Shown: positions 25,416 through 34,510, numbered from the stretch's first letter. The stretch: 64,000 nt of DNA from Roseobacter sinensis (GCF_025755255.1 NZ_JALIEB010000012.1:62001-126000), one strand, 5' to 3'. The notes: generated from the sequence alone by a model not told the origin. Program-made: numbers and translations.

Positions 25416-26393
25416 ATGGCCGAAGGTTTGTTGATCGTGGGCGAAGACGTCTGCGCTGACGTGGTGAGCAGCAAGGATGCGTTCGATGCGGTGGAGGCTG
25501 TCTTTGGCGCCATGGCACGTGGCGATGCCTATAACTTCCCCGTCATTCGCGAAGCCATCGGCTATGCGGATGCGCTTTACGGCTTCAAATCCGGGTTCGA
25601 CAGGGCGGGCAAGACGCTTGGCGTGAAGTCGGGCGGCTATTGGCCCGGCAATATGGACAAGGGTCTGACCAATCACCAGTCGACCATCTTCCTCTTCGAT
25701 CCGGACACCGGCATGCTGCAGGCGCTGGTGGGCGGCAACTACCTGACAGCCGTGCGCACGGCCGCCTCCTCGTCGGTGTCCATCGCCCATCTGGCGCGGC
25801 CGGATGCGAAGGTGCTGGGGATGGTGGGCGCGGGGCATCAGTCCACTTTCCAGCTGCGCGCTGCGGCCGAGCAGCGCAATTTCGAGAAGGTGGTCGCCTG
25901 GAACCCGCATCCCGAGATGCTGCCGCGCCTGGCGGAGGTGGCCGAGGGCTTGGGTCTGGACTTTGACGCAGTCAGCCCGGAAGAGCTCGGCGCTGAGGCC
26001 GATGTGATCATCACCATTACCTCGGCGTTCGAGCCGCTGCTGATGAAGGACTGGATCAAGCCCGGCACGCATATCGCCTGCATGGGCACCGATACCAAGG
26101 GCAAGCAGGAGCTCGATCCTGCGCTGCTGGCGGCGGCCACCGTCTTCACCGACGAGATCGCGCAATCGGTCAGCATCGGCGAGGCGCAGCACGCGATTGC
26201 GGCGGGTCTGATCGCGGAGGCCGACATCACGCCGATCGGCGCCGTGATCAACGGCACACACCCGGGGCGGCGGGATGCACAAGAGATCACCCTCTTCGAC
26301 GGAACCGGCGTCGGGCTTCAGGATCTCGCCGTCGCCTCGGTCGCGGCCCAAAAGGCCGAGCAGGCCGGCAAGGCCACGCGCGCCGCGCTCTGA
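25416..26393 (+). CDS. bhcD: Iminosuccinate reductase
   Basis: A 325-residue member of the ornithine cyclodeaminase / mu-crystallin family. In the cycle it reduces iminosuccinate to aspartate with NADH, regenerating the amino donor for BhcA. The substrate domain has KTLGVKSGGYWPGN (about residues 67-80), and the Rossmann loop is GMVGAGHQSTFQLRAAA (about 130). The C-terminus covers the second part of the substrate domain (TVFTDEIAQSVSIGEAQHAI). The ribosome-binding site is weak (GGAC), and the gene follows a hairpin, so its expression may be lower than that of bhcABC. Confidence 0.92.
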   Translation: MAEGLLIVGEDVCADVVSSKDAFDAVEAVFGAMARGDAYNFPVIREAIGYADALYGFKSGFDRAGKTLGVKSGGYWPGNMDKGLTNHQSTIFLFDPDTGMLQALVGGNYLTAVRTAASSSVSIAHLARPDAKVLGMVGAGHQSTFQLRAAAEQRNFEKVVAWNPHPEMLPRLAEVAEGLGLDFDAVSPEELGAEADVIITITSAFEPLLMKDWIKPGTHIACMGTDTKGKQELDPALLAAATVFTDEIAQSVSIGEAQHAIAAGLIAEADITPIGAVINGTHPGRRDAQEITLFDGTGVGLQDLAVASVAAQKAEQAGKATRAAL

Positions 26394-26535
26394 GCGGGCG
26401 CCATTGCGTCCCGGGACACGTAAATTCGTGTAAACTTGTCAGTTCATGGCACGGGTCTTCCCCGGCGCGGCCATGTTTTTGTCACAGCCGTCCGGCCTCT
26501 TCAGAGGCGGTTTGGGAAGCGTTGAGGCGCGCCCG

Positions 26536-28215
26536 ATGCCTGAGCAGCCATGGACGAATGACACCAAGATGAGCACCCACGACGGGACACTACCACCAGA
26601 GGCGAGCAGCGAGGCGCTTGCACCCGGCAGTCAGTTGCTGAGCGGGCAATACGAGATTGTCCGCTATCTCAGCAGCGGTGGGTTCGGCATTACCTATCTG
26701 GCAAAGGACAGCCTCAACAGAACCGTGGTGATCAAGGAGTGCTTTCCGGAAGCCTTCTGCAGCCGCATCAAGAAAACCGTACGCGCCCGTACGCGCAACT
26801 ACGTCAATGATTTCAAGTCGATTGTCGCACTCTTCATTCGCGAGGCCCATGCGCTCTCGCGTCTCAACCACAAGAGCGTGGTCGGCGTGCACCAGGTCTT
26901 CGAGGACAATGAAACCGCCTATATGGCGCTTGATTTCGTGGATGGGAAGGACCTGCTCGAGATCATCGAAAGCGGCAGCCCCGCCATGTCGCCGAAGCAG
27001 GTGCGCAGGCTGACCCTGTCGCTGCTCGACGCGATTGCGCACGTCCACAGCCAGGACCTGCTGCACCGCGATATCTCGCCCGATAACATTCTTGTCGACA
27101 AATCGGGTCATCCGGTCCTGATCGACTTCGGTGCCGCCCGCGAGGAGGCGAGCCGCAAGAGCCGCGTGCTGTCCGCCGTGCTGGTGGTCAAGGACGGCTA
27201 CTCGCCGCAAGAGTTCTATGTTGCCGGCAGCCAGCAGTATCCCTGCAGCGACCTCTATGCGCTGGCCGCGTCGCTCAGTCACCTGATTTCCGGTGAAGCG
27301 CCGCCCAACAGCCAGGCGCGGCTTGCAGCGCTCGCATCCAGCCAGCCCGATCTCTACAAGCCTCTGCGCGGCCGTTTTCCGGCGTATGACGACGCTTTCC
27401 TTGCCGCCATTGACAAGGCCATGAGCATTGTTCCGGCCGACCGCGTGCAGTCGGCCGAAGACTGGGTGCTGATGATCGATCACGCCCGGCGCGCCGAGGT
27501 TGCGCGGGAGCGGGCGCGCGATGATGACGCGATCAACCTGACCGTCAGCAATCTCATTCAGTCGATGCAGGACGACGGCGATCCGGCGCGGGCCGAGACG
27601 CCACAGCCAGAGCCCAAACGCGTGGTGGCGCAGGCGGCCCCCGTGCAGAGCCGGCCGCTTGAGACGAAATACGACGAGGCGTTCCTGCGCGACCTCTATG
27701 ACGACGCAGAAGACGAGACCGCAGCGCGCAGCGATGCGGTCCGGGATTCGGATGTCGACGAGATGCTCGAGGAACTCTACCAGGGGGCCGAGCCGGCACC
27801 GCCGCCGGGCGCCGACACCGATCCGGTTCCGCCCTTGGTTTCAAAAGCCGACACGCCGCTGCCGGAGACTGAGCAGCCGGCGGCTGCTCCGCCAAAGGCT
27901 GACACGCATGAGCCTCCGGCACCGAACGTGCCGGCGAACGACCCGATTGCGCGTCTGAAAGCGCGCGCAACCCTGCCGCCGGTGATGTCGCAAGAGGAGT
28001 TCGACGCCGTTATCGCCGCCGAGCAGGTGGCGCCGACAGGGCGGAATCTGAGGCGCCTGGCCACCATCCCGGTGATCCTCTTCGCCTACTTCTTTCTCGG
28101 CCACACCGCGCTGCAGTTCGACAATGTGCACGCGGTCACGGTCGGACAGATCATCACACTAGGTGAAGACTACGGGTATTGGACGGCAAGCCGCTCTTAC
28201 ACGGCGGGCGGATAG
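26536..28215 (+). CDS. Membrane-anchored Ser/Thr protein kinase
   Basis: Encodes 559 residues. A eukaryote-like kinase domain spans about residues 38-315: glycine loop LSSGGFGITYLA, ATP-binding Lys67 in VVIKECFP, catalytic HRDISPDNIL with Asp179 and DFG-type IDFGAA with Asp197, all intact. An acidic, Pro/Ala-rich linker (about 340-500) leads to one membrane helix (TIPVILFAYFFLGHTAL, about 507-523) and a tail of about 30 residues beyond the membrane. It is the first gene of an FHA / PP2C / GTPase / dynamin run, so those products are likely substrates or readers. ATG 26536 has TTGAGG at -14; ATG 26569 is an alternative. Confidence 0.88.
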   Translation: MPEQPWTNDTKMSTHDGTLPPEASSEALAPGSQLLSGQYEIVRYLSSGGFGITYLAKDSLNRTVVIKECFPEAFCSRIKKTVRARTRNYVNDFKSIVALFIREAHALSRLNHKSVVGVHQVFEDNETAYMALDFVDGKDLLEIIESGSPAMSPKQVRRLTLSLLDAIAHVHSQDLLHRDISPDNILVDKSGHPVLIDFGAAREEASRKSRVLSAVLVVKDGYSPQEFYVAGSQQYPCSDLYALAASLSHLISGEAPPNSQARLAALASSQPDLYKPLRGRFPAYDDAFLAAIDKAMSIVPADRVQSAEDWVLMIDHARRAEVARERARDDDAINLTVSNLIQSMQDDGDPARAETPQPEPKRVVAQAAPVQSRPLETKYDEAFLRDLYDDAEDETAARSDAVRDSDVDEMLEELYQGAEPAPPPGADTDPVPPLVSKADTPLPETEQPAAAPPKADTHEPPAPNVPANDPIARLKARATLPPVMSQEEFDAVIAAEQVAPTGRNLRRLATIPVILFAYFFLGHTALQFDNVHAVTVGQIITLGEDYGYWTASRSYTAGG

Positions 28216-28282
28216 GAATGCGTTTGGTCGGTTCCGGTTTCATGCGGACGGCTGGTAACAAGTAACAAGGGAAAGGCACGAT

Positions 28283-29377
28283 ATGACACTCTTCCGGAAG
28301 GTTTTTCAGAACCAATCGACACCGGCCACCGGCGACGAAGGCTTGGACGAGGACGCGCTGCGCGAAGCCTTCATGGAGACGTCCGACGAGCGTGTCCTGT
28401 CGCTCGATCCCTTCGCGGTTGCCGAGACGGGCGACGACGACGATCTGGCAGCAGACCTGTCGCGGGATGATGACGTCGACGACTTGGGTGAAGCGGGTGA
28501 AGCCGCACCTGACGTGCAAGAGGCGCCTGAGGCGGTCGAGGAGGAGGAGGACGAAGATGCCGGCGCGGACATTGCTGCCGTTCTGGCCCAGACCCGCCTG
28601 CCGGAGGAGGAGCCCCGGACCGAGGCGGACGATGCGGACGAGCCGGAGCCAGAGGATCAGCTGGCGCGCGACATGGCGCCCGAGCCGCACGAGACGGCCT
28701 TTGACGACGAGCCCGCGCAGGAGATGGTGGGCGGCCCCGACAGCGAAGCGGATACGGATCCTGAGGTTGTGGCCTTTGCCAAGCGCCAGCTCGAATTGTC
28801 GGTCACGCCCGATGCGCCGGCACCGGCGGCCCCGGTGGATCTGTCTGGCGCAGCAAACGGCGCGCCCGTGCCTGCACCGATGGCAGGTCGGTCCGGACGC
28901 CAGGCCGGGCGGGTCAAGACCCGTCTGCTCGGGTTCAACCGTGGCGATCACGGCGCGCAGGACCCGATCGGTGCCACGTCGGGTGCGACGGCCACGCCCC
29001 AGAATGAACGGTTCCCCGTGGGCTGGCTGGTGGTTGTCGAAGGCCCGGGCGTGGGCCATGCGTTCAGCATCTTCACCGGCGCATCGATGATTGGGCGCGG
29101 CGAGGATCAGGGCATCAAGCTTGATTTCGGCGACAACAGCATCTCGCGGCACAACCATGCGGCCATTGCCTATGATGAGGAGCAGAACAAGTTCTACATC
29201 GGGCATGGCGGCAAATCGAACATCATTCGGCGCAACGCGCGCCCGGTGCTCAGTACTGAAGAGCTGCACCATGCGGATCTGATCCGCATCGGCGAGACGA
29301 CGCTGCGCTTCGTGGCGCTCTGCGGCTCGGACTTCAAATGGGATGTGACGGATGGCGGCGATGCCTCCGAGCTTTGA
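28283..29377 (+). CDS. FHA-domain protein with long acidic N-terminal region
   Basis: A 364-residue protein. The first 215 residues are extremely acidic and low-complexity (Asp/Glu/Ala), with scattered threonines suitable for phosphorylation. A forkhead-associated domain follows at about residues 255-350, with the phosphothreonine-reading motifs GRGEDQ, SISRHNHAAI and the later IIRRNARPVL. FHA domains bind phosphothreonine peptides, so this is a probable reader of the kinase encoded 67 bases upstream. The gene overlaps the phosphatase by 26 bases. AAGGGAAAGG precedes the start. It has no signal or membrane segment, and its binding partner is unknown. Confidence 0.88.
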   Translation: MTLFRKVFQNQSTPATGDEGLDEDALREAFMETSDERVLSLDPFAVAETGDDDDLAADLSRDDDVDDLGEAGEAAPDVQEAPEAVEEEEDEDAGADIAAVLAQTRLPEEEPRTEADDADEPEPEDQLARDMAPEPHETAFDDEPAQEMVGGPDSEADTDPEVVAFAKRQLELSVTPDAPAPAAPVDLSGAANGAPVPAPMAGRSGRQAGRVKTRLLGFNRGDHGAQDPIGATSGATATPQNERFPVGWLVVVEGPGVGHAFSIFTGASMIGRGEDQGIKLDFGDNSISRHNHAAIAYDEEQNKFYIGHGGKSNIIRRNARPVLSTEELHHADLIRIGETTLRFVALCGSDFKWDVTDGGDASEL

Positions 29378-30212
29378 CTTCGATGCAGCCTCCGCGCTGA
29401 GCCAGGGACGGCGCAGCTATCAGGAGGATGCGGTGATCGCCGATTTTTCGCGCGGCTCCGATGTCGGCCTCGCCGTTCTTGCCGATGGCATGGGCGGGCA
29501 TGCGGCAGGCGACGTGGCCAGCAAGATCGTGGTGACCGAGGTCTTCAGCGAATTGATGTTCCAGCGCGGCGATCCGGCGGCCTTCGAAGAAACCGTGACC
29601 CAGACGCTTCTGGATGCGGCCATGGCTGCAAACGCCTGTTTGCGGCATCACGTGGCCGCGCACCCCGAGACCCATGGCATGGGGGCCACGTTGGTGGCCA
29701 CGGTCATCCTCAACCGCAACCTCTATTGGATCTCGGTCGGGGATTCGCCTCTGTTCCTTTTCCGCAATGGCACGCTGTCGCAGCTGAACGAGGACCATTC
29801 GATGGCGCCGCAAATCGACTTTATGGTCAAGTCCGGGCTGTTGAATACCGAAGAGGCACGTTGCCACCCGGACCGGAACACGCTGACGTCAGTGCTCTTC
29901 GGCGAAGAGGTGCCGCGCATCGATTGTCCGGACGAGCCTCTCGAGCTGCGCGGCGACGATGTTCTGATTGTTGCAAGCGACGGGCTGCAGTTTCTGACCG
30001 ACGAAGAGATCACGGAGGTTCTGGTAACACATCAAGACGCGCATAGCAGCGAGATTGCCGACAACCTGCTGGCACGGTTGAGCGATTTGCAGGATCCGGA
30101 TCTCGACAACGTATCGTTTTCCATCGTGAAGCTGAAAGACTCCAGCCACCGGCAGGCCGAGGCGGCCGAAGCCGGGCCCGCGGCCGAGGACGCGCTGCGC
30201 CGTGCTGGATGA
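29352..30212 (+). CDS. PP2C-family Ser/Thr phosphatase
   Basis: A 286-residue PPM/PP2C phosphatase, the expected antagonist of the kinase. The metal-binding motifs are complete: GRRSYQEDA (about residue 20), VLADGMGGHAAGD (about 43), GMGATLVA (about 105), SVGDSPLFLF (about 127) and the late VASDGLQFL (about 205) and DNVSF segments. The start is either ATG 29352 or ATG 29361, both within the end of the FHA gene. Its stop overlaps the GTG start of the following GTPase gene by 11 bases, so the four genes form one transcript. The order kinase-FHA-PP2C recalls the post-translational switch of type VI secretion, but no secretion genes lie here. Confidence 0.9.
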   Translation: MAAMPPSFDFDAASALSQGRRSYQEDAVIADFSRGSDVGLAVLADGMGGHAAGDVASKIVVTEVFSELMFQRGDPAAFEETVTQTLLDAAMAANACLRHHVAAHPETHGMGATLVATVILNRNLYWISVGDSPLFLFRNGTLSQLNEDHSMAPQIDFMVKSGLLNTEEARCHPDRNTLTSVLFGEEVPRIDCPDEPLELRGDDVLIVASDGLQFLTDEEITEVLVTHQDAHSSEIADNLLARLSDLQDPDLDNVSFSIVKLKDSSHRQAEAAEAGPAAEDALRRAG

Positions 30213-31329
30213 TCTGTCCCCCGAGACGGTGGTCGCGCGTCTCGATCACGCGCTGGACCATGGCGGTCTGACCGGATCCTCCCGCACGCAGGCGCGGGCG
30301 CTGCGGGATCGGCTGCGCGCCGGGGTTCAGGTTATGATCCTGGGGCCGAAGGGCGTGGGCAAGTCCCAGCTCTGCGAGGTCATGCTTGAGCTTGACGCGT
30401 CCGCGCCGGAGGATGAGGCCTGCTGGGCACGCCGGTACATGAGCGCGGCGGCCTGCGCAGCGGGCGACGAAGAGGGGCTGCAGACCATGGCGCTGCCGAG
30501 CCCGCTGCTGGACACCACCTCCCTGATCGACGTCGCGACGCCCACCGCGCCGGAGGCGCTGGCCGAGCGGGTGGACTGGGCGTTGCGGCACGCCGACATT
30601 GTGATCTGGTGCACCGATACCTTTGCTGCCGATGAAGCCGCGCTTTGGGCCGACGCGCCGGATCACCTGAAGGATCACAGCGTTCTGGTTCTGACGAAAG
30701 CCGATGTGCGCGCGGCCGAGGGCACGATGGACGCTCGCATTTCGCAGTTGCAGGCCGTCGCCGCGGAGGAGTTTCACAGTTTCTTTCCGACCGCAGCGGC
30801 GCAGCCCCATCGTACTCTCTGCGAGGGTCGGGGGCTCGACGATGCGACGCTGGCGGCAAGCGGCATCAAGGCGCTGCGCGATACGCTCTTGCGGATCGCC
30901 GCCTCTGGCCTGCGCGCGGACCTTGACCGGGCGCTGTTGTTTCTCGACCGTCACGACCTGCAGCCCGCCGCCGAGGCCGCACCCTCACCGGCCGGCGCCA
31001 TCACCCCCGACGCGCCCGCGGCCAAAACCTATCACGCGGCGCTCGACCTGCTGCGCGCGCGGATCCCTGAGCTGTCTCCGCAAGACGCAGCGTATGATGC
31101 GCCGGATCATGTGCTGACCGCCTGCGGCAAGCTTGTCGAGGACCTTGCCGAGCTCGCAGCCGAGCAGACCCGAAGCGACGATGCGTTCGAGCACTGGCGC
31201 AACGATCTTTACGAGGCCAGCGACAAGGTGGTCCTGATGAGTCTCGAGAATGACATGCGCTCGGCCGCTGATGCCGCCACCGTGATCTTGCAGCTGAAAC
31301 GGGACCTGGAAGGCCGGGTGGCTGGTTAA
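30202..31329 (+). CDS. P-loop GTPase-like protein
   Basis: A 375-residue protein with a Walker A / G1 motif GPKGVGKS at residues 48-55, an aspartate-containing strand near DTTSL and a G4-like LTKAD near residue 165, so probably a TRAFAC-class GTPase related to the dynamin/GIMAP-like groups. The C-terminal half (about 230-375) is helical and has no recognisable domain. It starts at GTG 30202 within the phosphatase gene. Sharing HADIVIWCTDTFAADEAALW with the downstream GTPase (ADAVIWCSPSTQAWRQSEA) suggests common ancestry. Function is unknown; it presumably works with the two dynamin-like proteins that follow. Confidence 0.7.
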   Translation: MLDDLSPETVVARLDHALDHGGLTGSSRTQARALRDRLRAGVQVMILGPKGVGKSQLCEVMLELDASAPEDEACWARRYMSAAACAAGDEEGLQTMALPSPLLDTTSLIDVATPTAPEALAERVDWALRHADIVIWCTDTFAADEAALWADAPDHLKDHSVLVLTKADVRAAEGTMDARISQLQAVAAEEFHSFFPTAAAQPHRTLCEGRGLDDATLAASGIKALRDTLLRIAASGLRADLDRALLFLDRHDLQPAAEAAPSPAGAITPDAPAAKTYHAALDLLRARIPELSPQDAAYDAPDHVLTACGKLVEDLAELAAEQTRSDDAFEHWRNDLYEASDKVVLMSLENDMRSAADAATVILQLKRDLEGRVAG

Positions 31330-31508
31330 AAGCCTAACTATTCGTGGTATTTGCGCCGACAGATCGCCACAATCGGATCACATTTCCAGCCCATGTAGAG
31401 AGTGAAGAAGACTCTTTCGCGGGGCAGCAGTATCATGGCGAGCAGGCCGACATACGTGCAATCGGACAGCGCATCTTGGCGCAAGCAACCTCCGGTCGGG
31501 GGCCCGGC

Positions 31509-33587
31509 ATGAATGCTCTGACCTCCTCCAACCGCGCCGGCTTTCAGCAGGCGACCCGGGCACAACTGCTTGGCCTCGGTCTCGGGCCCATGGGTGAGAT
31601 TGCCGCGGCGCGCGACCGGCTGCGCGAGGCGCTGGCCGGGCTTCAAGAGCTCGGCGACAGTGGCACCGCGAAACGCGCGGAGCGGCTCGCGCGTCAGCTT
31701 GAGACTTTCGAACCCAGCGTGACGCTGATCGGGCAGATCAAGTCGGGCAAGACCTCGCTGGTCAATGCCCTCATCGGGCAGCCCGATCTCTTGCCAGCGG
31801 ATGTGAACCCCTGGACATCTGTGGTGACCTCCCTGCATCTGCATCCCGAGGCCGCGGGTTTCACCGAGGCGGCATCCTTCCAGTTTTTCGACGAGGACGA
31901 GTGGGACCGCCTGATTTCCGGCGGTGGCCGCATCGGCGAGCTGGCCAGCCGTGCCGGAGCCGACGAGGAGTTGGAGAAGATCAAGGCGCAGGTCGCCGAG
32001 ATGCGCGAGAAATCACGCCAGCGCCTGGGCCGGAAGTTCGAGCTGCTCCTTGGGCAGCAGCGCGACTACGGCTACGTCGATAAGGATCTGATCGAACGCT
32101 ACGTCTGTCTTGGCGATGAGCCGGACGGCGATGATCCCGACGTCTCCGATGAGCAGGGGCGCTTTGCCGACATCACCAAATCCGCCGATCTCGATCTGCA
32201 ATGCCCCGGGCTACCCATCCGCCTGTGCCTGCGCGATACGCCCGGCGTGAATGACACCTTCATGATGCGCGAGCAGATCACCATCCGGGCGATCCGGGAC
32301 AGCCGCATCTGTGTCGTCGTGCTCTCGGCGCATCAGGCGTTGTCGTCCACCGATCTCGCGCTGATCCGGCTGATCACTCATGTGAAATCCCGCGACGTGA
32401 TCATCTTCGTCAACCGCGTGGACGAGCTCTCTGATCCGAAAGTCCAGATCCCCCAGATCAGGGCCAGCATTGCCGAGACGCTGGCACGCCACAAAGGTCC
32501 GGAAGATGCCGAAGTGATCTTCGGCAGCGCGCTTTGGGCGTCTCATGCGCTGGAGGGGCGTCTGGAGGACTTGCCGCAGGCGAGCGCCGATGCGCTGCTG
32601 GACTGGTCCGAACAGGCCGACCTGAGCCAGATCCTCGCCGATGAGGACACCCACGATCCGGTCACGCTGGCGTGGGGCCTGTCCGGCGTGCCGCAGCTGC
32701 AACGCGCGGTGTCCGGGCGGGTTGCCGAAGGGCTCGCCCACGCCACCCTGCACCGGATCGGCACCAGTGCGCTCAATCTCAGCACGGCGATCTCCGCCCG
32801 GCATCACGTCTCATCCGGCGCGGTGGACGTCACCAAACTCGGCAAGCTGGAGCGGACCGCGGCGCGCGCCCGTCTCGACGAGATCCTCACATCGCAGGCC
32901 GAGGCGTTGCGCACGGCGTTCGACAGCATCCTCGCAGAGTTCTCCGACCGGATGGACCGGGTCCAGGCCAGCTTCCTTGATCGCGCGACCGCCTCGCTGA
33001 TCGTGCATCTTGAAAAGCACGGCGATGGCTCACCCTGGACCTACGATCCCGCGGGGCTGCGGATGCTGCTCGGCTCGTCGCACAAGGTCCTGGCGCGGAA
33101 GAGCAAGGCCACCTTCGAGGCCGCGACCCAGACGGTGCGGGATGAGCTTGCCACGCTTTATGCGCAGGCCTTCGGGCTGGGGCCGGATCAGATGACCGTC
33201 GCGCAGCCTCCGGCGCCGGATGTCCCCGCGCCCGTCACGCTGGGCCGAACCATCGCGCTGGACCTCAACGGCAGCTGGTGGAAACGCTGGTGGCTGCATC
33301 GGCGCGGCTACAAGGCCTATGCCGCCAGCTTCCACGATCTGATCAAGGCCGAGACCGACCCCTTCGTCGACGAATTGCGCGATGATCTGGCGCAGGGCAT
33401 CCGCAGCACCGCGCTGGAGGCCTTCGACAGCTTCCTGGCCGAGCAGCACTCTGTCTTTCTGTCGCTGGACGAGATGGCACAGGCCGACCCCGCCGAGATG
33501 CGCGACCGCATGGCAGCGGCGGCCCCATCCCAGAGCACGGAGCTGCTGCGCAAGACCCTGGATATCCTGAGCGAGTATGCGACATGA
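31509..33587 (+). CDS. Dynamin-like GTPase (large)
   Basis: A 692-residue bacterial dynamin-family protein. The GTPase domain has G1 GQIKSGKTSLVNALIG (about residue 74), G2 threonine in NPWTSVVTSL, G3 DTPGVNDTF (about 243) and G4 FVNRVDEL (about 301). Long helical regions follow, as in BDLP-type stalks, and near residue 580 there is an unusually aromatic/basic patch SWWKRWWLHRRGYKAY that could act as a membrane-insertion paddle. Dynamin-like proteins remodel or fuse membranes. I start at ATG 31509; an upstream in-frame GTG at 31344 is open but has non-native third-base use. It overlaps the next GTPase by ATGA. Confidence 0.85.
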   Translation: MNALTSSNRAGFQQATRAQLLGLGLGPMGEIAAARDRLREALAGLQELGDSGTAKRAERLARQLETFEPSVTLIGQIKSGKTSLVNALIGQPDLLPADVNPWTSVVTSLHLHPEAAGFTEAASFQFFDEDEWDRLISGGGRIGELASRAGADEELEKIKAQVAEMREKSRQRLGRKFELLLGQQRDYGYVDKDLIERYVCLGDEPDGDDPDVSDEQGRFADITKSADLDLQCPGLPIRLCLRDTPGVNDTFMMREQITIRAIRDSRICVVVLSAHQALSSTDLALIRLITHVKSRDVIIFVNRVDELSDPKVQIPQIRASIAETLARHKGPEDAEVIFGSALWASHALEGRLEDLPQASADALLDWSEQADLSQILADEDTHDPVTLAWGLSGVPQLQRAVSGRVAEGLAHATLHRIGTSALNLSTAISARHHVSSGAVDVTKLGKLERTAARARLDEILTSQAEALRTAFDSILAEFSDRMDRVQASFLDRATASLIVHLEKHGDGSPWTYDPAGLRMLLGSSHKVLARKSKATFEAATQTVRDELATLYAQAFGLGPDQMTVAQPPAPDVPAPVTLGRTIALDLNGSWWKRWWLHRRGYKAYAASFHDLIKAETDPFVDELRDDLAQGIRSTALEAFDSFLAEQHSVFLSLDEMAQADPAEMRDRMAAAAPSQSTELLRKTLDILSEYAT

Positions 33588-34510
33588 CACCTGACGAGAC
33601 AGTACCGGCGGCCGCGGCCTTTGCACGGGCCCTCACCGGCCCGCGCCGGCCGCGCATCGCCCTGATGGGGGAGTTCAGCGCGGGCAAGAGCACCTTGGCC
33701 AATCTGATGATCGGCGCCGACCCCTTGCCGGTGCAGGTGATCGCGACACAGCTTCCGCCTGTCTGGATCAGCCATGGCACAGCGCCTGCTGCAATAGTCG
33801 ATCTCGAAGGGTCCGAAGCGCCCTGTGATCTTGAAACCTTGCAGGAAGCGGCCGCCGAAGACACCGCGTTCATTCGCATTCAATGCGAAGAAGACATTCT
33901 CCAGATGTGCGACATCATCGACATGCCGGGGATCTCGGATCCCAACATGCCATCGGAGGTGTGGGAGCGCATCCTGCCTCTCGCGGATGCGGTGATCTGG
34001 TGCAGCCCCTCGACCCAGGCCTGGCGGCAGAGCGAAGCCTCGGTGTGGGCCATGGTGCCCGAGCATGTGCGCGCGCAGTCGCTGCTTTTGCTGACCCGCG
34101 GCGACATGCTGCATTCCGAGAAAGACCGCCGCAAGGTGCTGCGGCGCGTGCAGGGCGAGACCGAGGGGCTGTTTCGGGACACGCTGATGATCTCGCTCAC
34201 ACAGGCCCGCGATGCCGAAGATGATCCGCAGCAATGGGAGGAGAGTGGGGCAGAGCCCTTCGTGAACGCGTTTCTCGATGTCGTGGCGACAGTCGCCGCG
34301 CAGGTATCCGATGAGGCCCCCAATGCGGCCTTTGACAGGCTGGCGCCATCTCCTGAACCGGCAGCCGAACCGCAGGAGACGGCGCCGCCCGACACGTCCG
34401 ATCGGATCGTCCCGCGGCGGCCTGTGGCCAAACCCGGCCGCGCGCGATCCACACCGCGACCGCAGCCCATGCCCGAGGATGACTTGAGCCTGACCCCCAA
34501 ATTCTCATGA
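33584..34510 (+). CDS. Dynamin-like GTPase (small, partner)
   Basis: A 308-residue GTPase with the dynamin-type G1 motif GEFSAGKSTLANLMIG (about residues 29-44), G3 DMPGISD (about 113) and a G4-like LTRGD (about 169). It is little more than a G domain plus an Arg/Pro-rich disordered tail (about 240-308), so it lacks the stalk of true dynamins. Its ATG overlaps the stop of the large dynamin-like gene, implying equimolar synthesis; tandem, non-identical dynamin pairs are a recurring bacterial arrangement. The tail, with many Thr-Pro and Ser residues, is a plausible kinase target. Function unknown. Confidence 0.78.
   Translation: MTPDETVPAAAAFARALTGPRRPRIALMGEFSAGKSTLANLMIGADPLPVQVIATQLPPVWISHGTAPAAIVDLEGSEAPCDLETLQEAAAEDTAFIRIQCEEDILQMCDIIDMPGISDPNMPSEVWERILPLADAVIWCSPSTQAWRQSEASVWAMVPEHVRAQSLLLLTRGDMLHSEKDRRKVLRRVQGETEGLFRDTLMISLTQARDAEDDPQQWEESGAEPFVNAFLDVVATVAAQVSDEAPNAAFDRLAPSPEPAAEPQETAPPDTSDRIVPRRPVAKPGRARSTPRPQPMPEDDLSLTPKFS

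Noticed and set aside
26536-30212. Type VI secretion regulatory genes (PpkA-Fha-PppA-like)
   Set aside because: Kinase, FHA and phosphatase are present, but no sheath, baseplate, TssM or ClpV-like gene occurs; dynamin-like genes follow instead.
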